Shown: positions 35,927-44,996 of the stretch, piece by piece
Numbering within the stretch: position 1 is the first letter of the stretch
How the letters are laid out: each line of letters begins with the position of its first letter
Assembly: GCF_018333215.1 (NCBI RefSeq)
Contig: NZ_BORO01000001.1
Coordinates: 310,001-374,000 of the forward strand
Length of the DNA stretch: 64,000 bases
DNA from: Oceanobacillus sp. J11TS1
GTDB lineage: Bacteria > Bacillota > Bacilli > Bacillales > Amphibacillaceae
Direction: 5' to 3'
The notes under the pieces: model-generated
Seen by the model: the letters and a program-made list of their open reading frames with translations, nothing else
Told to the model about the DNA's origin: nothing
Database searches by the model: none
Program-made: the position numbers and the translations under genes

Positions 35927-38272
35927 ATGAACGAACGTGTATTAAAAACGCTTGAATTTAATCGGCTTGCTGAAATGGTTCGTGATCAAGCAGAAACCTC
36001 TATAGGCAAAGATTTAGCATTTAAGATACGTCCAAAAACTACATTGGACGAAGTAGAGAGATTACAAGCAGAGACCGATGAGGCAGTACAAATATTTCGG
36101 TTGAATAAAGTGATTCCCCTAGGAGGAATATCAGATATTCGGTCTAGCGTAAAACGCAGCGCTATAGGAAGTATTCTTTCCGCAGACGAAGTTTTACGTG
36201 TTGGAGACACATTATATGGCGGCAGACAAACCAAAAGCTTTTTAGAGCAGCTGGAAGATGTAGACATACCTATTCTTCTATCTGCTGCTTCAAATATTAT
36301 TGCTATCCGTGATTTAGAACAGCAAATTAATAGCTGTATAGATGATCACGGTAATATTATGGACGGGGCTTCCTCCACATTACGAGCTATCCGAAGTTCA
36401 ATCCGCACCTATGAAAGCAGTGTTCGTAGTAAATTAGAGAGTTATACGCGCTCGAATAGCAAGATGCTTTCAGATGCGATTATTACCATTCGAAATGATC
36501 GTTATGTTTTACCAGTTAAGCAAGAATATCGTTCAGCAATTGGCGGAATTGTTCATGACCAGTCTTCCTCCGGCCAAACGTTATTTATGGAACCAAAAGC
36601 AGTAGTAGATATGAATAATAAATTACAAGAGTTATTTTCTAAAGAAAAACAAGAAGTCGATCGTATTTTAAAGGAACTTAGCGGATACATCGCTTCTTAT
36701 GAACAGGAACTTTTAAATAATGTGTATTGGCTTTCAGAAATTGATTTTATTAGTGCTCGGGGAAAACTTGCACAAAAAATGCATGCTGTTCGACCTAAGA
36801 TGAATATAAATGGTTATATAAAGATGTTGCAAGCGAGACATCCATATATTCCAGAAGATCAGGTTGTTCCCAACGATATTGAAATGGGAAAGGATTTTCA
36901 AGCCATAGTCATTACAGGACCGAATACAGGCGGGAAAACAGTGACGTTAAAAATGGTTGGGCTTTGTACATTGATGGCTCAATCTGGACTGCAAGTACCT
37001 GCTTTGGATGGCTGTGAAATGCCAGTGTTTGATGAGGTTTTTGCAGATATTGGTGATGAACAGTCCATTGAACAAAATTTAAGTACTTTTTCATCTCATA
37101 TGACAAATATTGTAGAGATTATGAAGCATGTGACAGATCAATCTCTTGTTTTATTTGATGAATTAGGTTCTGGCACTGACCCCCAAGAAGGGGCTGCCTT
37201 AGCAATGTCTATACTTGATGAAGTTCTGTCGAAACAAGCAAGTGTCATTGCAACAACACATTATCCAGAACTTAAAGCTTATGGATACAATCGGAAGCAA
37301 GTTGTAAATGCTTCTGTTGAATTTAATGTAGAGACCTTAAGACCGACCTATCGATTACTAATTGGAGTTCCAGGGCGCAGTAATGCATTTGAAATTTCGA
37401 GGCGATTAGGTCTTGATAGCTCTATCATTGACCATGCGAAGCAGTTAATCGGCGTGGACTCGCATCAAGTAGAAAATATGATTGCTTCCTTGGAGCAATC
37501 ACATACTGAGGCAGAAAGAGATTATGAAAAAGCACATCAAGTGCTAATGGAAAGTGAAAAACTTCATGAAGAATTAATGAAAGCAATGAACAGATGGGAA
37601 GATCAAAAACAAAAGATTTATGAAAAAACAGAAGAAAAGGCCGAAAAAGCATTGCAAAAAGCCCGTCAGGAAGCAGAAGAAATTGTTCAAATGATGCGGA
37701 GTATGAGCAATCAAGCGGGTATGAAAGAGCATGAATGGATAGAAGCTAGAAAGATGCTGGACGATGCGATGCCAAACTTAACCAATGACAAATCAAAGAA
37801 TCAGCCTAAAAAAGCTCAGGAAGAGAGCGAATTAAAACCTGGCGATGAGATTAAACTTCTTACCGTGAATCAACTTGGTGAAGTGGTTGAAAAAGTAAAT
37901 AACAAGGAATATATGGTGCAAGTCGGTATGATGAAAGTAAAAGTGAAAAGATCTAATTTGGATCTTGTCAAGAAGAAGAAAAAGAAGCAGGCTGAGCCAG
38001 TTGCAACTGTTAGAGGCAGCAATCAACATGTGAAAACAGAATTAGATTTACGTGGTGAACGCTATGAGGATGCAATGCACAAACTTGAAAAGTATGTGGA
38101 TGATGTCTTATTGGCAGGGTATGCACAAGCGTCGATTATTCATGGAAAAGGAACCGGAGCATTACGCAAAGGTGTACAGGAATTCGTGAAACGGCATCCG
38201 CATATTAAAGGGTCCAGATCAGGGGAAGCTGGAGAAGGCGGAAGCGGTGTAACAGTCATACGCTTTGAATAA
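35927..38272 (+). CDS. mutS2: Endonuclease MutS2
   Basis: 781 residues. The MutS-like core and clamp (1 to about 500) hold Walker [13 protein letters not shown] (about 333-344) and Walker [18 protein letters not shown] long charged coiled coil (about 510-640) with a KOW-like region follows. The C-terminal Smr nuclease domain (about 705-781) has the LDLRG motif and [15 protein letters not shown]. It lacks the mismatch-reading N-terminal domain of MutS. It is linked to suppression of recombination and to collided-ribosome rescue. It precedes yshE, as in B. subtilis. Confidence 0.96.
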   Translation: MNERVLKTLEFNRLAEMVRDQAETSIGKDLAFKIRPKTTLDEVERLQAETDEAVQIFRLNKVIPLGGISDIRSSVKRSAIGSILSADEVLRVGDTLYGGRQTKSFLEQLEDVDIPILLSAASNIIAIRDLEQQINSCIDDHGNIMDGASSTLRAIRSSIRTYESSVRSKLESYTRSNSKMLSDAIITIRNDRYVLPVKQEYRSAIGGIVHDQSSSGQTLFMEPKAVVDMNNKLQELFSKEKQEVDRILKELSGYIASYEQELLNNVYWLSEIDFISARGKLAQKMHAVRPKMNINGYIKMLQARHPYIPEDQVVPNDIEMGKDFQAIVITGPNTGGKTVTLKMVGLCTLMAQSGLQVPALDGCEMPVFDEVFADIGDEQSIEQNLSTFSSHMTNIVEIMKHVTDQSLVLFDELGSGTDPQEGAALAMSILDEVLSKQASVIATTHYPELKAYGYNRKQVVNASVEFNVETLRPTYRLLIGVPGRSNAFEISRRLGLDSSIIDHAKQLIGVDSHQVENMIASLEQSHTEAERDYEKAHQVLMESEKLHEELMKAMNRWEDQKQKIYEKTEEKAEKALQKARQEAEEIVQMMRSMSNQAGMKEHEWIEARKMLDDAMPNLTNDKSKNQPKKAQEESELKPGDEIKLLTVNQLGEVVEKVNNKEYMVQVGMMKVKVKRSNLDLVKKKKKKQAEPVATVRGSNQHVKTELDLRGERYEDAMHKLEKYVDDVLLAGYAQASIIHGKGTGALRKGVQEFVKRHPHIKGSRSGEAGEGGSGVTVIRFE

Positions 38273-38311
38273 GTAATGTTACAATTAAATTTAATGTGTA
38301 GGAACATTGGA

Positions 38312-38402
38312 AGAAGGGATTAACCAGGAAGTCGGCTAGAAGTAATGTTAATTATTTCGGATGGTGATAGAGCTACACAATTAATCCCTTCTATCTCAAT
38401 GA
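38312..38402. repeat. Widely spaced 12-bp inverted repeat between mutS2 and yshE
   Basis: AGAAGGGATTAA (38312-38323) and TTAATCCCTTCT (38391-38402) are perfect inverses 67 bases apart. The right arm ends 13 bases before the yshE start. It may be the mutS2 terminator folded over a long loop, or the ends of a small element. Confidence 0.5.
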
Positions 38403-38415
38403 AGGAGCGAGTTGC

Positions 38416-38826
38416 ATGGAAGGTTTTTGGGAAAATATTTTAGTAATTACAGCAGCCAGATATAGTGTGTTTATTTTATCAACCTTGCTCTTTTTAGCTG
38501 TGTTTGAGTTGGTGACTTCCTATAAAAATTGGGAAGAGATAAAAAATGGAAACCTGGCTGTTGCTATGGCTACTGGTGGAAAATTATTTGGTATAGCAAT
38601 GATTTTTAGGTTTTCCATTGAACATAATGACCGTTTATTGGTATCTATGGGATGGGGATTATTTGGTTTTATTCTATTAATAGCAGGTTATCTCTTTTTT
38701 GAATTTTTAACTCCATTTATGAAAGTCGATGAAGAAATCGGAAATGGTAACAAAGCGGTCGGGTTTATTTCTATGGTTATTTCTGTAGGATTGGCTTATG
38801 TTATTGGAGCTAGTATAGTAGGTTAG
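38416..38826 (+). CDS. yshE: DUF350 membrane protein YshE
   Basis: 136 residues, four hydrophobic helices (YSVFILSTLLFLAVFELV; LAVAMATGGKLFGIAMIF; LLVSMGWGLFGFILLIAGYLFFEFL; AVGFISMVISVGLAYVIGASIVG). NLAVAMATGGKLFGIA and NGNKAVGF are the DUF350 repeat signature, two tandem half-units. Function is unknown. The start is ATG 38416 after GAAGGAGCGAG. Confidence 0.88.
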   Translation: MEGFWENILVITAARYSVFILSTLLFLAVFELVTSYKNWEEIKNGNLAVAMATGGKLFGIAMIFRFSIEHNDRLLVSMGWGLFGFILLIAGYLFFEFLTPFMKVDEEIGNGNKAVGFISMVISVGLAYVIGASIVG

Positions 38827-38834
38827 GAGTGGGA

Positions 38835-38924
38835 ATGGTGGTATTTGAAAGGTTAGCCAAGATATTAATGGCAGTAGGAATCATTTTCTTTGCAGTAGGC
38901 ATTATTTATTTATTTCTGCGTTAA
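38835..38924 (+). CDS. Possible 29-residue single-helix membrane peptide
   Basis: ATG 38835 follows TAGGAGTGG and reads MVVFERLAKILMAVGIIFF, then AVGIIYLFLR and a stop: a short basic head, one 20-residue helix and a final Arg. It begins 8 bases after yshE and would be co-transcribed. The helix resembles the first segment of DUF2905-type proteins, so it may be a remnant cut short where the repeat at 38928 begins, or a genuine small membrane protein. Confidence 0.45.
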   Translation: MVVFERLAKILMAVGIIFFAVGIIYLFLR

Positions 38925-38927
38925 GAC

Positions 38928-38976
38928 GGGGCGAGTAATCGCAACGCTTTTCGGTGGGGCGAGTAATCGCAGACCC
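38928..38976. repeat. GGGxCGAGTAATCG repeat units, copies 2 and 3
   Basis: GGGGCGAGTAATCGCA occurs at 38928-38943 and again at 38956-38971, where it continues to 38976 as an 18/21 match to the unit at 10556-10576. A CCCAGT tandem (three times) follows. Confidence 0.65.
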
Positions 38977-39146
38977 AGTCCCAGTCCCAGTTTTCTGATG
39001 AGATGGGTAGCTGTAATTCCAAGGAAGTTTTTCGGCAAGGAATAGCTTAGAAGGAGCGAAATATAAGAAAAAATCAGATAATATTTTCAATAATAGAAAT
39101 TAATCGTTATAATAGGTATAGAATATAATAAAGGAGGAATGATTGA

Positions 39147-40859
39147 ATGTTGGAGAAAAGAGTTTGGCATGATCGTTACCCCGAAGATATACCGATAACG
39201 ATGGAGTATGATAAACGCCCCCTCTACAAAGATTTACTGGATGCCGGCGAGCAGCACGGAGAAAAGAAAGCGCTTTACTTTATGGGGAAAGAAATAACCT
39301 ACAAAGATTTGTGTGAAGAAGCAAAGAAAATCGCAAACTATTTACAATCTATCGGAATTCGAAAAGGAGACCGCGTTGCTATCTACTTACCGAATACACC
39401 TCAAGCTGTCATAAGTTATTATGGCATTTTAATGGCAGGGGCTATTGCCGTTCCTACTAACCCGTTATATACGGAAAGAGAATTAGTGTTCCAGATGAAT
39501 GATTCACAAGCAAGAGCTATTATTTGTTTAGATATTTTATTACCGCGTGTAAATGGCGTTCGTACACACACTACCATCGAGCATGTTATTGTAACTGGTA
39601 TAAAGGATTATCTGCCATTTCCTAAAAATATTATTTATCCATATATCCAAAAACGCGAATACAACATGGTTGTTAAAGTGGAGGCTAGTAATGACACCCA
39701 TGTTTGGAAGAAAATAATGGAACAATCCGTTGCGGACTATTTGGAATCATCTATTGATCCCGAGGAGGATCTTGCACTTTTACAATATACCGGAGGGACT
39801 ACTGGGAATCCAAAAGGTGTTATGCTTACTCATTTTAATTTAAGCTCGAACGTACAGATGTGTGAAACATGGCTTTCGCGCAATTCAGATACTCCTGAAA
39901 AACATCGTCAAGACTCGATTCTAGGTATCTTGCCATTTTTTCATGTGTACGGGATGACAGCCGTTATGAATTTTGCAATCAAAAAAGGAGCAAGAATTAT
40001 TCTTATTCCTAAATTCGATGCGGGCGATTTGCTAAAGGTAATCGATAAGCAAAAGCCGAATCTTTTCCCGGGTGCCCCAACAATCTACATTGGTCTGTTG
40101 AACCATCCAGATATTGAGAAATATAATTTATCCTCTATCGAAGCGTGTATTAGCGGATCGGCTCCTTTACCTGTAGAAATTCAGGAACGTTTTGAAAGAA
40201 TTACTGGAGGAAAATTAGTAGAGGGGTATGGGTTGACTGAATCTTCCCCTGTAACCCATGCAAATTTTGTGTATGCTGAACGTATTAACGGCAGTATTGG
40301 TGTTCCATGGCCCGATACAGATGCAAAAATTGTTCAAATGAATGGGGAGAATTTGGAAGAAGTTGATACTGGAGAAATAGGAGAGATTGCTGTTAAAGGG
40401 CCCCAAATTATGAAAGGGTATTGGAATAATGAAGAAGAGACTGCAAAGACTTTAAGAGATGGCTGGTTATTAACCGGTGATTTAGGCTATGTTGATGAAC
40501 GCGGTTTTTTCTATGTGGTTGACCGGAAGAAGGATATGATTGTTGCCGGCGGCTTTAATATTTATCCGCGCGAGATAGAAGAAGTTTTATATGAACATGA
40601 AGCTATCCAAGAAGCAGTTGTAGCTGGTGTACCCGATCCGTACAGAGGGGAGACTGTAAAAGCTTATGTTGTGTTAAAGGAAGGGGCTAGTGTAACAGAA
40701 GAAGAATTAAATGAATACTCGAGGAAATATCTAGCAAGCTATAAAGTACCAAGAATTTATGAATTCCGTGATGAACTACCCAAAACCGCAGTTGGAAAAA
40801 TTTTAAGAAGAAAACTGATCGATGAAGAGAAACAAAAACAAGAAGCCGCATCTGTTTGA
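39147..40859 (+). CDS. lcfA: Long-chain fatty acid-CoA ligase
   Basis: 570-residue adenylate-forming enzyme. The AMP-binding motif YTGGTTGNPKGVMLTH lies near 214-229, GYGLTESSPVTHANF near 368, GWLLTGDLGYVDERGFFYVVDRKKDMI near 440 and the C-terminal catalytic Lys in PKTAVGKILRRKL. It activates fatty acids with ATP and CoA for beta-oxidation. The start follows AAAGGAGGAATGATTG. It lies upstream of fadR but has its own promoter region; I see no FadR box directly before it. Confidence 0.95.
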   Translation: MLEKRVWHDRYPEDIPITMEYDKRPLYKDLLDAGEQHGEKKALYFMGKEITYKDLCEEAKKIANYLQSIGIRKGDRVAIYLPNTPQAVISYYGILMAGAIAVPTNPLYTERELVFQMNDSQARAIICLDILLPRVNGVRTHTTIEHVIVTGIKDYLPFPKNIIYPYIQKREYNMVVKVEASNDTHVWKKIMEQSVADYLESSIDPEEDLALLQYTGGTTGNPKGVMLTHFNLSSNVQMCETWLSRNSDTPEKHRQDSILGILPFFHVYGMTAVMNFAIKKGARIILIPKFDAGDLLKVIDKQKPNLFPGAPTIYIGLLNHPDIEKYNLSSIEACISGSAPLPVEIQERFERITGGKLVEGYGLTESSPVTHANFVYAERINGSIGVPWPDTDAKIVQMNGENLEEVDTGEIGEIAVKGPQIMKGYWNNEEETAKTLRDGWLLTGDLGYVDERGFFYVVDRKKDMIVAGGFNIYPREIEEVLYEHEAIQEAVVAGVPDPYRGETVKAYVVLKEGASVTEEELNEYSRKYLASYKVPRIYEFRDELPKTAVGKILRRKLIDEEKQKQEAASV

Positions 40860-40880
40860 GCCTCGTGCTCTTTTTTTCTT
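40856..40880 (+). terminator. Weak terminator after lcfA
   Basis: GAGC-CTCGT-GCTC followed by seven T residues; the stem is only 4 bp. Confidence 0.4.
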
Positions 40881-40898
40881 TCAAAATATAGCTTTTCA

Positions 40899-40952
40899 TT
40901 GACATTGTGTTTCCTTGGTTGTATATTAAAAATATGAATGACTATTCACTCA
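40899..40952 (+). promoter_or_regulatory. fadR operon promoter with FadR operator
   Basis: TTGACA (40899-40904), 17 bases, TATATT (40922-40927), then TGAATGACTATTCACTCA at 40935-40952. The latter fits the B. subtilis FadR consensus TGAATGAMTANTCATTCA as I recall, with one mismatch. Its position at the transcription start suits repression relieved by long-chain acyl-CoA. Confidence 0.85.
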
Positions 40953-40980
40953 TTTTTAGATAATAATCAAGGAGAAAATC

Positions 40981-41568
40981 ATGAACAATCAAAAACCAAA
41001 ATATCATCAAATCATTGAAGCTGCTGTGAAAGTAATCTCTGAAAATGGATATCATGGCTCACAAGTCTCTAAAATAGCGAAGGAAGCAAATGTTGCTGAC
41101 GGCACAATATATTTATATTTCAAGAATAAAGAGCATATTCTTGTTTCTTTATTCAAAGTGAAAATGGGAGAATTTATTAATCAGATCGTGAAGGCAATTG
41201 AAGGAACTGAGTTTGCTTCTGATCAACTATATACATTAATTGAAACGCACTTTCAGCAGTTGTCTTCGGATTATCATTTGGCAATTGTGACACAACTGGA
41301 ACTCAGACAATCAAATATTTCTTTAAGACTGCAAATAAATCAAGTATTGAAACCTTATTTAACAGTGATTGATGGTATTGTTCAAAAAGGGATTGCGCAG
41401 CATCAATTTAGAGAGGATTTAAATATACCTTTAGTAAGGCAGATGATTTTTGGAACGCTGGATGAGATTGTTACGAATTGGGTTATGAAAGAACAAAAAT
41501 ATGACTTAAACAAACTGGTTCCTGAGATTCACAAAATGCTGGTTAGTGCCTTAGCAACGGAACGGTAG
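40981..41568 (+). CDS. fadR: TetR-family fatty acid degradation regulator FadR
   Basis: 195 residues. An N-terminal TetR helix-turn-helix (IIEAAVKVISENGYHGSQVSKIAKEANVADGTIYLYFKNKEHIL, about 11-55) is followed by an all-helical acyl-CoA-sensing domain. It matches B. subtilis FadR (YsiA), which represses lcfA, fadB, etfB and etfA until long-chain acyl-CoA binds. The start follows CAAGGAGAAAATC. An autoregulatory operator lies in its promoter, and the regulated genes follow on the same strand. Confidence 0.93.
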   Translation: MNNQKPKYHQIIEAAVKVISENGYHGSQVSKIAKEANVADGTIYLYFKNKEHILVSLFKVKMGEFINQIVKAIEGTEFASDQLYTLIETHFQQLSSDYHLAIVTQLELRQSNISLRLQINQVLKPYLTVIDGIVQKGIAQHQFREDLNIPLVRQMIFGTLDEIVTNWVMKEQKYDLNKLVPEIHKMLVSALATER

Positions 41569-41595
41569 GGTATATATTAAAAAGGAGTGGTATTC

Positions 41596-42369
41596 TTGCC
41601 AATAATTGATTTAAAAATAGAAGAGAAGGTTGCTTATTTAACGATAAAAAGCCCTCCTGCCAACGCATTATCTTCAAAAATCATTACAAAGCTGGATGAG
41701 CTCTTGACGCAGATTGAAAAAGAAGATAAAGCTAAAGTTGTTGTTTTGCAAGGAGAAGGAAAATTTTTCTCGGCTGGTGCAGATATTAAAGAATTCACAT
41801 CACATCAAGAGGCCGCAGAATATGAATCCTTAGCAGAGAATGGACAACGAATTTTTAACAAAGTCGAGCATTTTCCGATACCAGTTATAGCATCTATTCA
41901 CGGGGCTGCATTAGGTGGCGGGTTAGAACTTGCGATGGCCTGTCATATAAGGTATGCCACTGCGAATGCAAAGATAGGGTTGCCAGAGATGAATTTAGGC
42001 ATTATTCCTGGCTTTGCAGGAACGCAGCGGTTACCTCGGTATGTAGGAAATGCAAGAGCGTATGAGATGATTTTAACCGGTGAGCCTATTTCTGGAAAAC
42101 AAGCGGAAGCCTGGGGATTGATTAACCGTGTTTTTGAAGAAGATGTGTTTCAAAACGAGGTTCATAATCTAGCGCGAAAAATTGCTGCAAAAAGTAAGCC
42201 TGGGATTAATCGAATTATGAAATTAATTCCATATGCAAATACAAGTCAATTTGAAGAAGGGGTCAAACAAGAGGCTAGGTTATTTGGCGAAATTTTTGGC
42301 TCAGCTGATGCTAAAGAGGGTGTAAGCGCTTTTATAGAAAAGAGAGCAGCTAACTTTCAAGATAAATAG
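41596..42369 (+). CDS. fadB: Enoyl-CoA hydratase
   Basis: 257 residues of the crotonase fold. GEGKFFSAGADIKEF and HGAALGGGLELAMACHIR form the oxyanion hole, and PEMNLGIIPGFAGTQRLPR contains the catalytic Glu region. It hydrates trans-2-enoyl-CoA in beta-oxidation. The start is TTG 41596, 8 bases after AAAGGAG (41581-41587); the in-frame GTG 41587 sits within that site. It follows fadR by 27 bases. Confidence 0.93.
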   Translation: MPIIDLKIEEKVAYLTIKSPPANALSSKIITKLDELLTQIEKEDKAKVVVLQGEGKFFSAGADIKEFTSHQEAAEYESLAENGQRIFNKVEHFPIPVIASIHGAALGGGLELAMACHIRYATANAKIGLPEMNLGIIPGFAGTQRLPRYVGNARAYEMILTGEPISGKQAEAWGLINRVFEEDVFQNEVHNLARKIAAKSKPGINRIMKLIPYANTSQFEEGVKQEARLFGEIFGSADAKEGVSAFIEKRAANFQDK

Positions 42370-42395
42370 ATTTTAGTTTGTTAGGAGGAAAAAGG

Positions 42396-43169
42396 ATGAA
42401 CATTTATGTATTATTGAAAAAAACGTTTGATACTGAAGAAAAGATTGTTGTTCAAGACAGTAGAATTGAAGATGAGGGCGCAGAATTCATTATTAATCCT
42501 TATGATGAGTATGCAATAGAAGAAGCAATCGTGCAAAGAGATGCACATGGCGGTGAAGTAACAGTGATCACGATTGGTGATGAAGCGTCTGAAAAACAAC
42601 TTCGTACAGCCCTTGCAATGGGTGCAGATAAAGCAGTTCTTATCAATACGGAAGAAGATCTGGAGGATGGAGATCAGTTCACAACAGCAAAAATTTTAGA
42701 AGCTTATTTTGAAGATAAGGAAGCGGATTTAATATTAGCAGGAAATGTTGCTATTGATGAAGCAAGCGGTCAAGTTGGACCAAGACTTGCAGAGCTTTTA
42801 GGTATCCCGTATGTAACCACCATCACGAAGCTGTCCATAGAAGGGGATGCTGTATCGATTGAAAAGGATGTTGAAGGAGACGTGGAGATAATAGAAACAA
42901 GTCTTCCTTTATTAGTTACATGTCAACAAGGTCTAAATGAACCGCGTTACCCATCTTTACCAGGGATTATGAAAGCGAAGAAAAAACCGCTAGAGGAGTT
43001 AGAAATTGATGATCTTGATTTAGAAGAAGATGATGTGGAAGCAAAAACGAAAACAATTGATATTTATCTGCCTCCTGAAAAAGAAGCTGGTAAGGTGCTT
43101 GAAGGAGAAGTAGAGGATCAAGTTAAAGAGCTTGTTACGCTATTAAGAAACGATAAAAAGGTACTATAG
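42396..43169 (+). CDS. etfB: Electron transfer flavoprotein beta subunit
   Basis: 257 residues, the same as B. subtilis EtfB as I recall. NIYVLLKKTFDTEEKI opens the AMP-binding beta domain; NPYDEYAIEEAI, GNVAIDEASGQVGPRLAELLGIPYVT and RYPSLPGIMKAKKKPL are family motifs. With EtfA it carries electrons from acyl-CoA dehydrogenases to the quinone pool. ATG 42396 follows TTAGGAGGAAAAAGG; the upstream TTG 42378 is rejected. Confidence 0.95.
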   Translation: MNIYVLLKKTFDTEEKIVVQDSRIEDEGAEFIINPYDEYAIEEAIVQRDAHGGEVTVITIGDEASEKQLRTALAMGADKAVLINTEEDLEDGDQFTTAKILEAYFEDKEADLILAGNVAIDEASGQVGPRLAELLGIPYVTTITKLSIEGDAVSIEKDVEGDVEIIETSLPLLVTCQQGLNEPRYPSLPGIMKAKKKPLEELEIDDLDLEEDDVEAKTKTIDIYLPPEKEAGKVLEGEVEDQVKELVTLLRNDKKVL

Positions 43170-43248
43170 GCGAAAGCCCAAAAGTCAATCAAAAAGCATG
43201 TGGCGTACACGTATAGAATGCAGTTGATAGGGAAAGGGGATAATAATA

Positions 43249-44232
43249 ATGAGTGACAAGTTACTAGTAATAGGTGAAGTGAGAGATAAGGACATACGGA
43301 ATGTTTCATTTGAAGCAATTGCAGCAGCAAAACAAATAAGTGACGATGCTGAAATCGTAGGGGTATTACTTGGCGGTACTGATTTAAAAAGTGCCGGGGA
43401 AGAATTTATTGCTTATGGAGCGGATCGTGTCATAACCGTAACTCACGAAAACTTGGAAACGTATACATCGGAAGGGTACGGACAGGCGATTCTAGAAATT
43501 ATTGATGAATTAACTCCAAGCGGTATTGTTATGGGACACACATCGATTGGAAAGGATTTAACCCCGAAAATTGCAAGCCGGTTATCGGCAGGGCTTATTT
43601 CAGATGTTGTTGATATTGAGAAAGACGGTGATGACAGCGTGTATATACGTCCAATCTATTCGGGGAAAGCATTTGAGAAAAAAACTTTTGAGGATGACTT
43701 TATCTTCGTAACCATTCGTCCAAATAATATACCTGCATTGGAAAAGGATGGCTCAAGAACTGGTGAAGTAACAAATAAAGATATAGATATTAAAGATTTA
43801 CGCACGGTTGTAAAAGATGTGGTACGTAAGGCCTCTGAGGGGGTTGATCTTTCTGAAGCGAATGTTATTGTTGCAGGTGGTCGCGGCGTGAAGAGTGCGG
43901 ATGGATTTAAGCCTCTTTATGAACTTGCAGAGGTATTAGGCGGAGCTGTGGGGGCATCTCGCGGAGCTTGCGATGCAGATTATTGTGATTATGCGCTTCA
44001 AATTGGTCAAACTGGAAAAGTAGTAACCCCGGATTTATATATTGCTGTGGGGATATCGGGCGCGATCCAGCATTTAGCGGGAATGTCCAATTCTAAAGTT
44101 ATTGTTGCAATAAATAAGGATCCAGAAGCAAATATCTTCAATGTTGCTGACTATGGCATCGTAGGTGATTTATTCGAAGTAATCCCATTGCTTATTGAAG
44201 AGATTAAAAAAAGTAAAATAGCAGTATCCTAG
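43249..44232 (+). CDS. etfA: Electron transfer flavoprotein alpha subunit
   Basis: 327 residues. The N-terminal domain is followed by the FAD-binding C-terminal domain with VAGGRGVKSADGFKPLYELAEVLGGAVGASRGACDADYCDYALQIGQTGKVV and the YIAVGISGAIQHLAGM motif. It partners EtfB. A 79-base gap separates the two genes, with GGGAAAGGGGATAATAATA as the ribosome-binding region. It is the last gene of fadR-fadB-etfB-etfA. Confidence 0.96.
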   Translation: MSDKLLVIGEVRDKDIRNVSFEAIAAAKQISDDAEIVGVLLGGTDLKSAGEEFIAYGADRVITVTHENLETYTSEGYGQAILEIIDELTPSGIVMGHTSIGKDLTPKIASRLSAGLISDVVDIEKDGDDSVYIRPIYSGKAFEKKTFEDDFIFVTIRPNNIPALEKDGSRTGEVTNKDIDIKDLRTVVKDVVRKASEGVDLSEANVIVAGGRGVKSADGFKPLYELAEVLGGAVGASRGACDADYCDYALQIGQTGKVVTPDLYIAVGISGAIQHLAGMSNSKVIVAINKDPEANIFNVADYGIVGDLFEVIPLLIEEIKKSKIAVS

Positions 44233-44249
44233 CAATAAGTTTAGAACAG

Positions 44250-44288
44250 AAGGCCTGTGAGAATTATTATGACACAGGCCTTTTTTTA
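44250..44288 (+). terminator. Terminator of the fadR-etfA operon
   Basis: AGGCCTGTG pairs with CACAGGCCT around a 13-base loop and is followed by seven T residues. Confidence 0.92.
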
Positions 44289-44501
44289 AAATGCTTTTTT
44301 GCACACTTTAAGAAAGTCAAGAATGGCCATGTGTCAATTTTTAGTAGGCAGAATTCCTTTGTCTTAAGCAAAAGAAATTCATCTATTGTGGAGTGATCCC
44401 AAAGAACGGGATCTGCGTTTTTAATGGGAGCGGCTAGCGCTTTTCGTATCATACAAGCAAACTATTAGGAAGTATACTTATACGGTGATATACTCATACT
44501 A

Positions 44502-44516
44502 AGCTTATTATAAGCT
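44502..44516. promoter_or_regulatory. 15-bp palindrome upstream of trxA
   Basis: AGCTTATTATAAGCT is symmetric about a central T and lies 25 bases before the trxA ATG, within the likely promoter/leader. It is a candidate operator. The rest of the gap 44289-44541 holds only a short GATCCC/GGGATC hairpin near 44396-44414 and no recognisable gene. Confidence 0.35.
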
Positions 44517-44541
44517 GATGATGTTTTAAGGAGGTAAAATA

Positions 44542-44856
44542 ATGGCAATTAAAAATGTATCGGATCAAAACTTTGCAGAAGAGACGTCAAAAGGTCTTGT
44601 ATTAGCTGACTTCTGGGCTCCGTGGTGTGGACCTTGTAAAATGATCGCTCCTGTATTAGAAGAAATTGATGGAGAAATGGAAGAAAAAGTACAAATCGTC
44701 AAATTAGATGTCGATGAAAACCAAGAGACAGCAGGAAAATTTGGTGTCATGAGTATCCCGACACTTCTTTTATTCAAAGACGGTGAAGTAGTAGACCAAG
44801 TTATTGGTTTCCAACCTAAAGAGGCATTAACTGATTTAATTAATAAACATGCCTAA
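44542..44856 (+). CDS. trxA: Thioredoxin
   Basis: 104 residues with the redox active site WCGPC at W28-C32 and the cis-Pro loop MSIPTLLLF. It reduces protein disulfides and supplies electrons to ribonucleotide reductase. The start follows AAGGAGGTAAAATA. It is monocistronic between two terminators, upstream of uvrC as in B. subtilis. Confidence 0.97.
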   Translation: MAIKNVSDQNFAEETSKGLVLADFWAPWCGPCKMIAPVLEEIDGEMEEKVQIVKLDVDENQETAGKFGVMSIPTLLLFKDGEVVDQVIGFQPKEALTDLINKHA

Positions 44857-44869
44857 TATAATAGAATTT

Positions 44870-44926
44870 TAGTTCTGTTATCACAACAGTAAACTGGTAA
44901 CAGAATGAACTTTTTAAGTTTTTACT
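44870..44926 (+). terminator. Terminator after trxA
   Basis: AGTTCTGTTA (44871-44880) pairs with TAACAGAA downstream, followed by TTTTTAAGTTTTT. Confidence 0.7.
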
Positions 44927-44935
44927 AGAAAAAAG

Positions 44936-44976
44936 AGAATCCCTTTGTCATCAAGCAGATGAGAAGGGATTTTCTG
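44936..44976 (+). terminator. Second hairpin before uvrC
   Basis: AGAATCCCTT pairs with AAGGGATT, with inner TCATC/GATGA pairing, and ends TTTTCT 21 bases before the uvrC start. Confidence 0.6.
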
Positions 44977-44996
44977 ATGCATAGAGGATTGGTTGT

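Noticed and set aside
43170-43248. Possible small gene or regulator site in the etfB-etfA gap
   Set aside because: The gap of 79 bases contains no open frame with a ribosome-binding site, and no convincing operator could be seen.
44267-44452. Minus-strand open frame of 61 codons upstream of trxA
   Set aside because: It overlaps the etfA terminator, lacks a ribosome-binding site, and the translated sequence matches no family I know.
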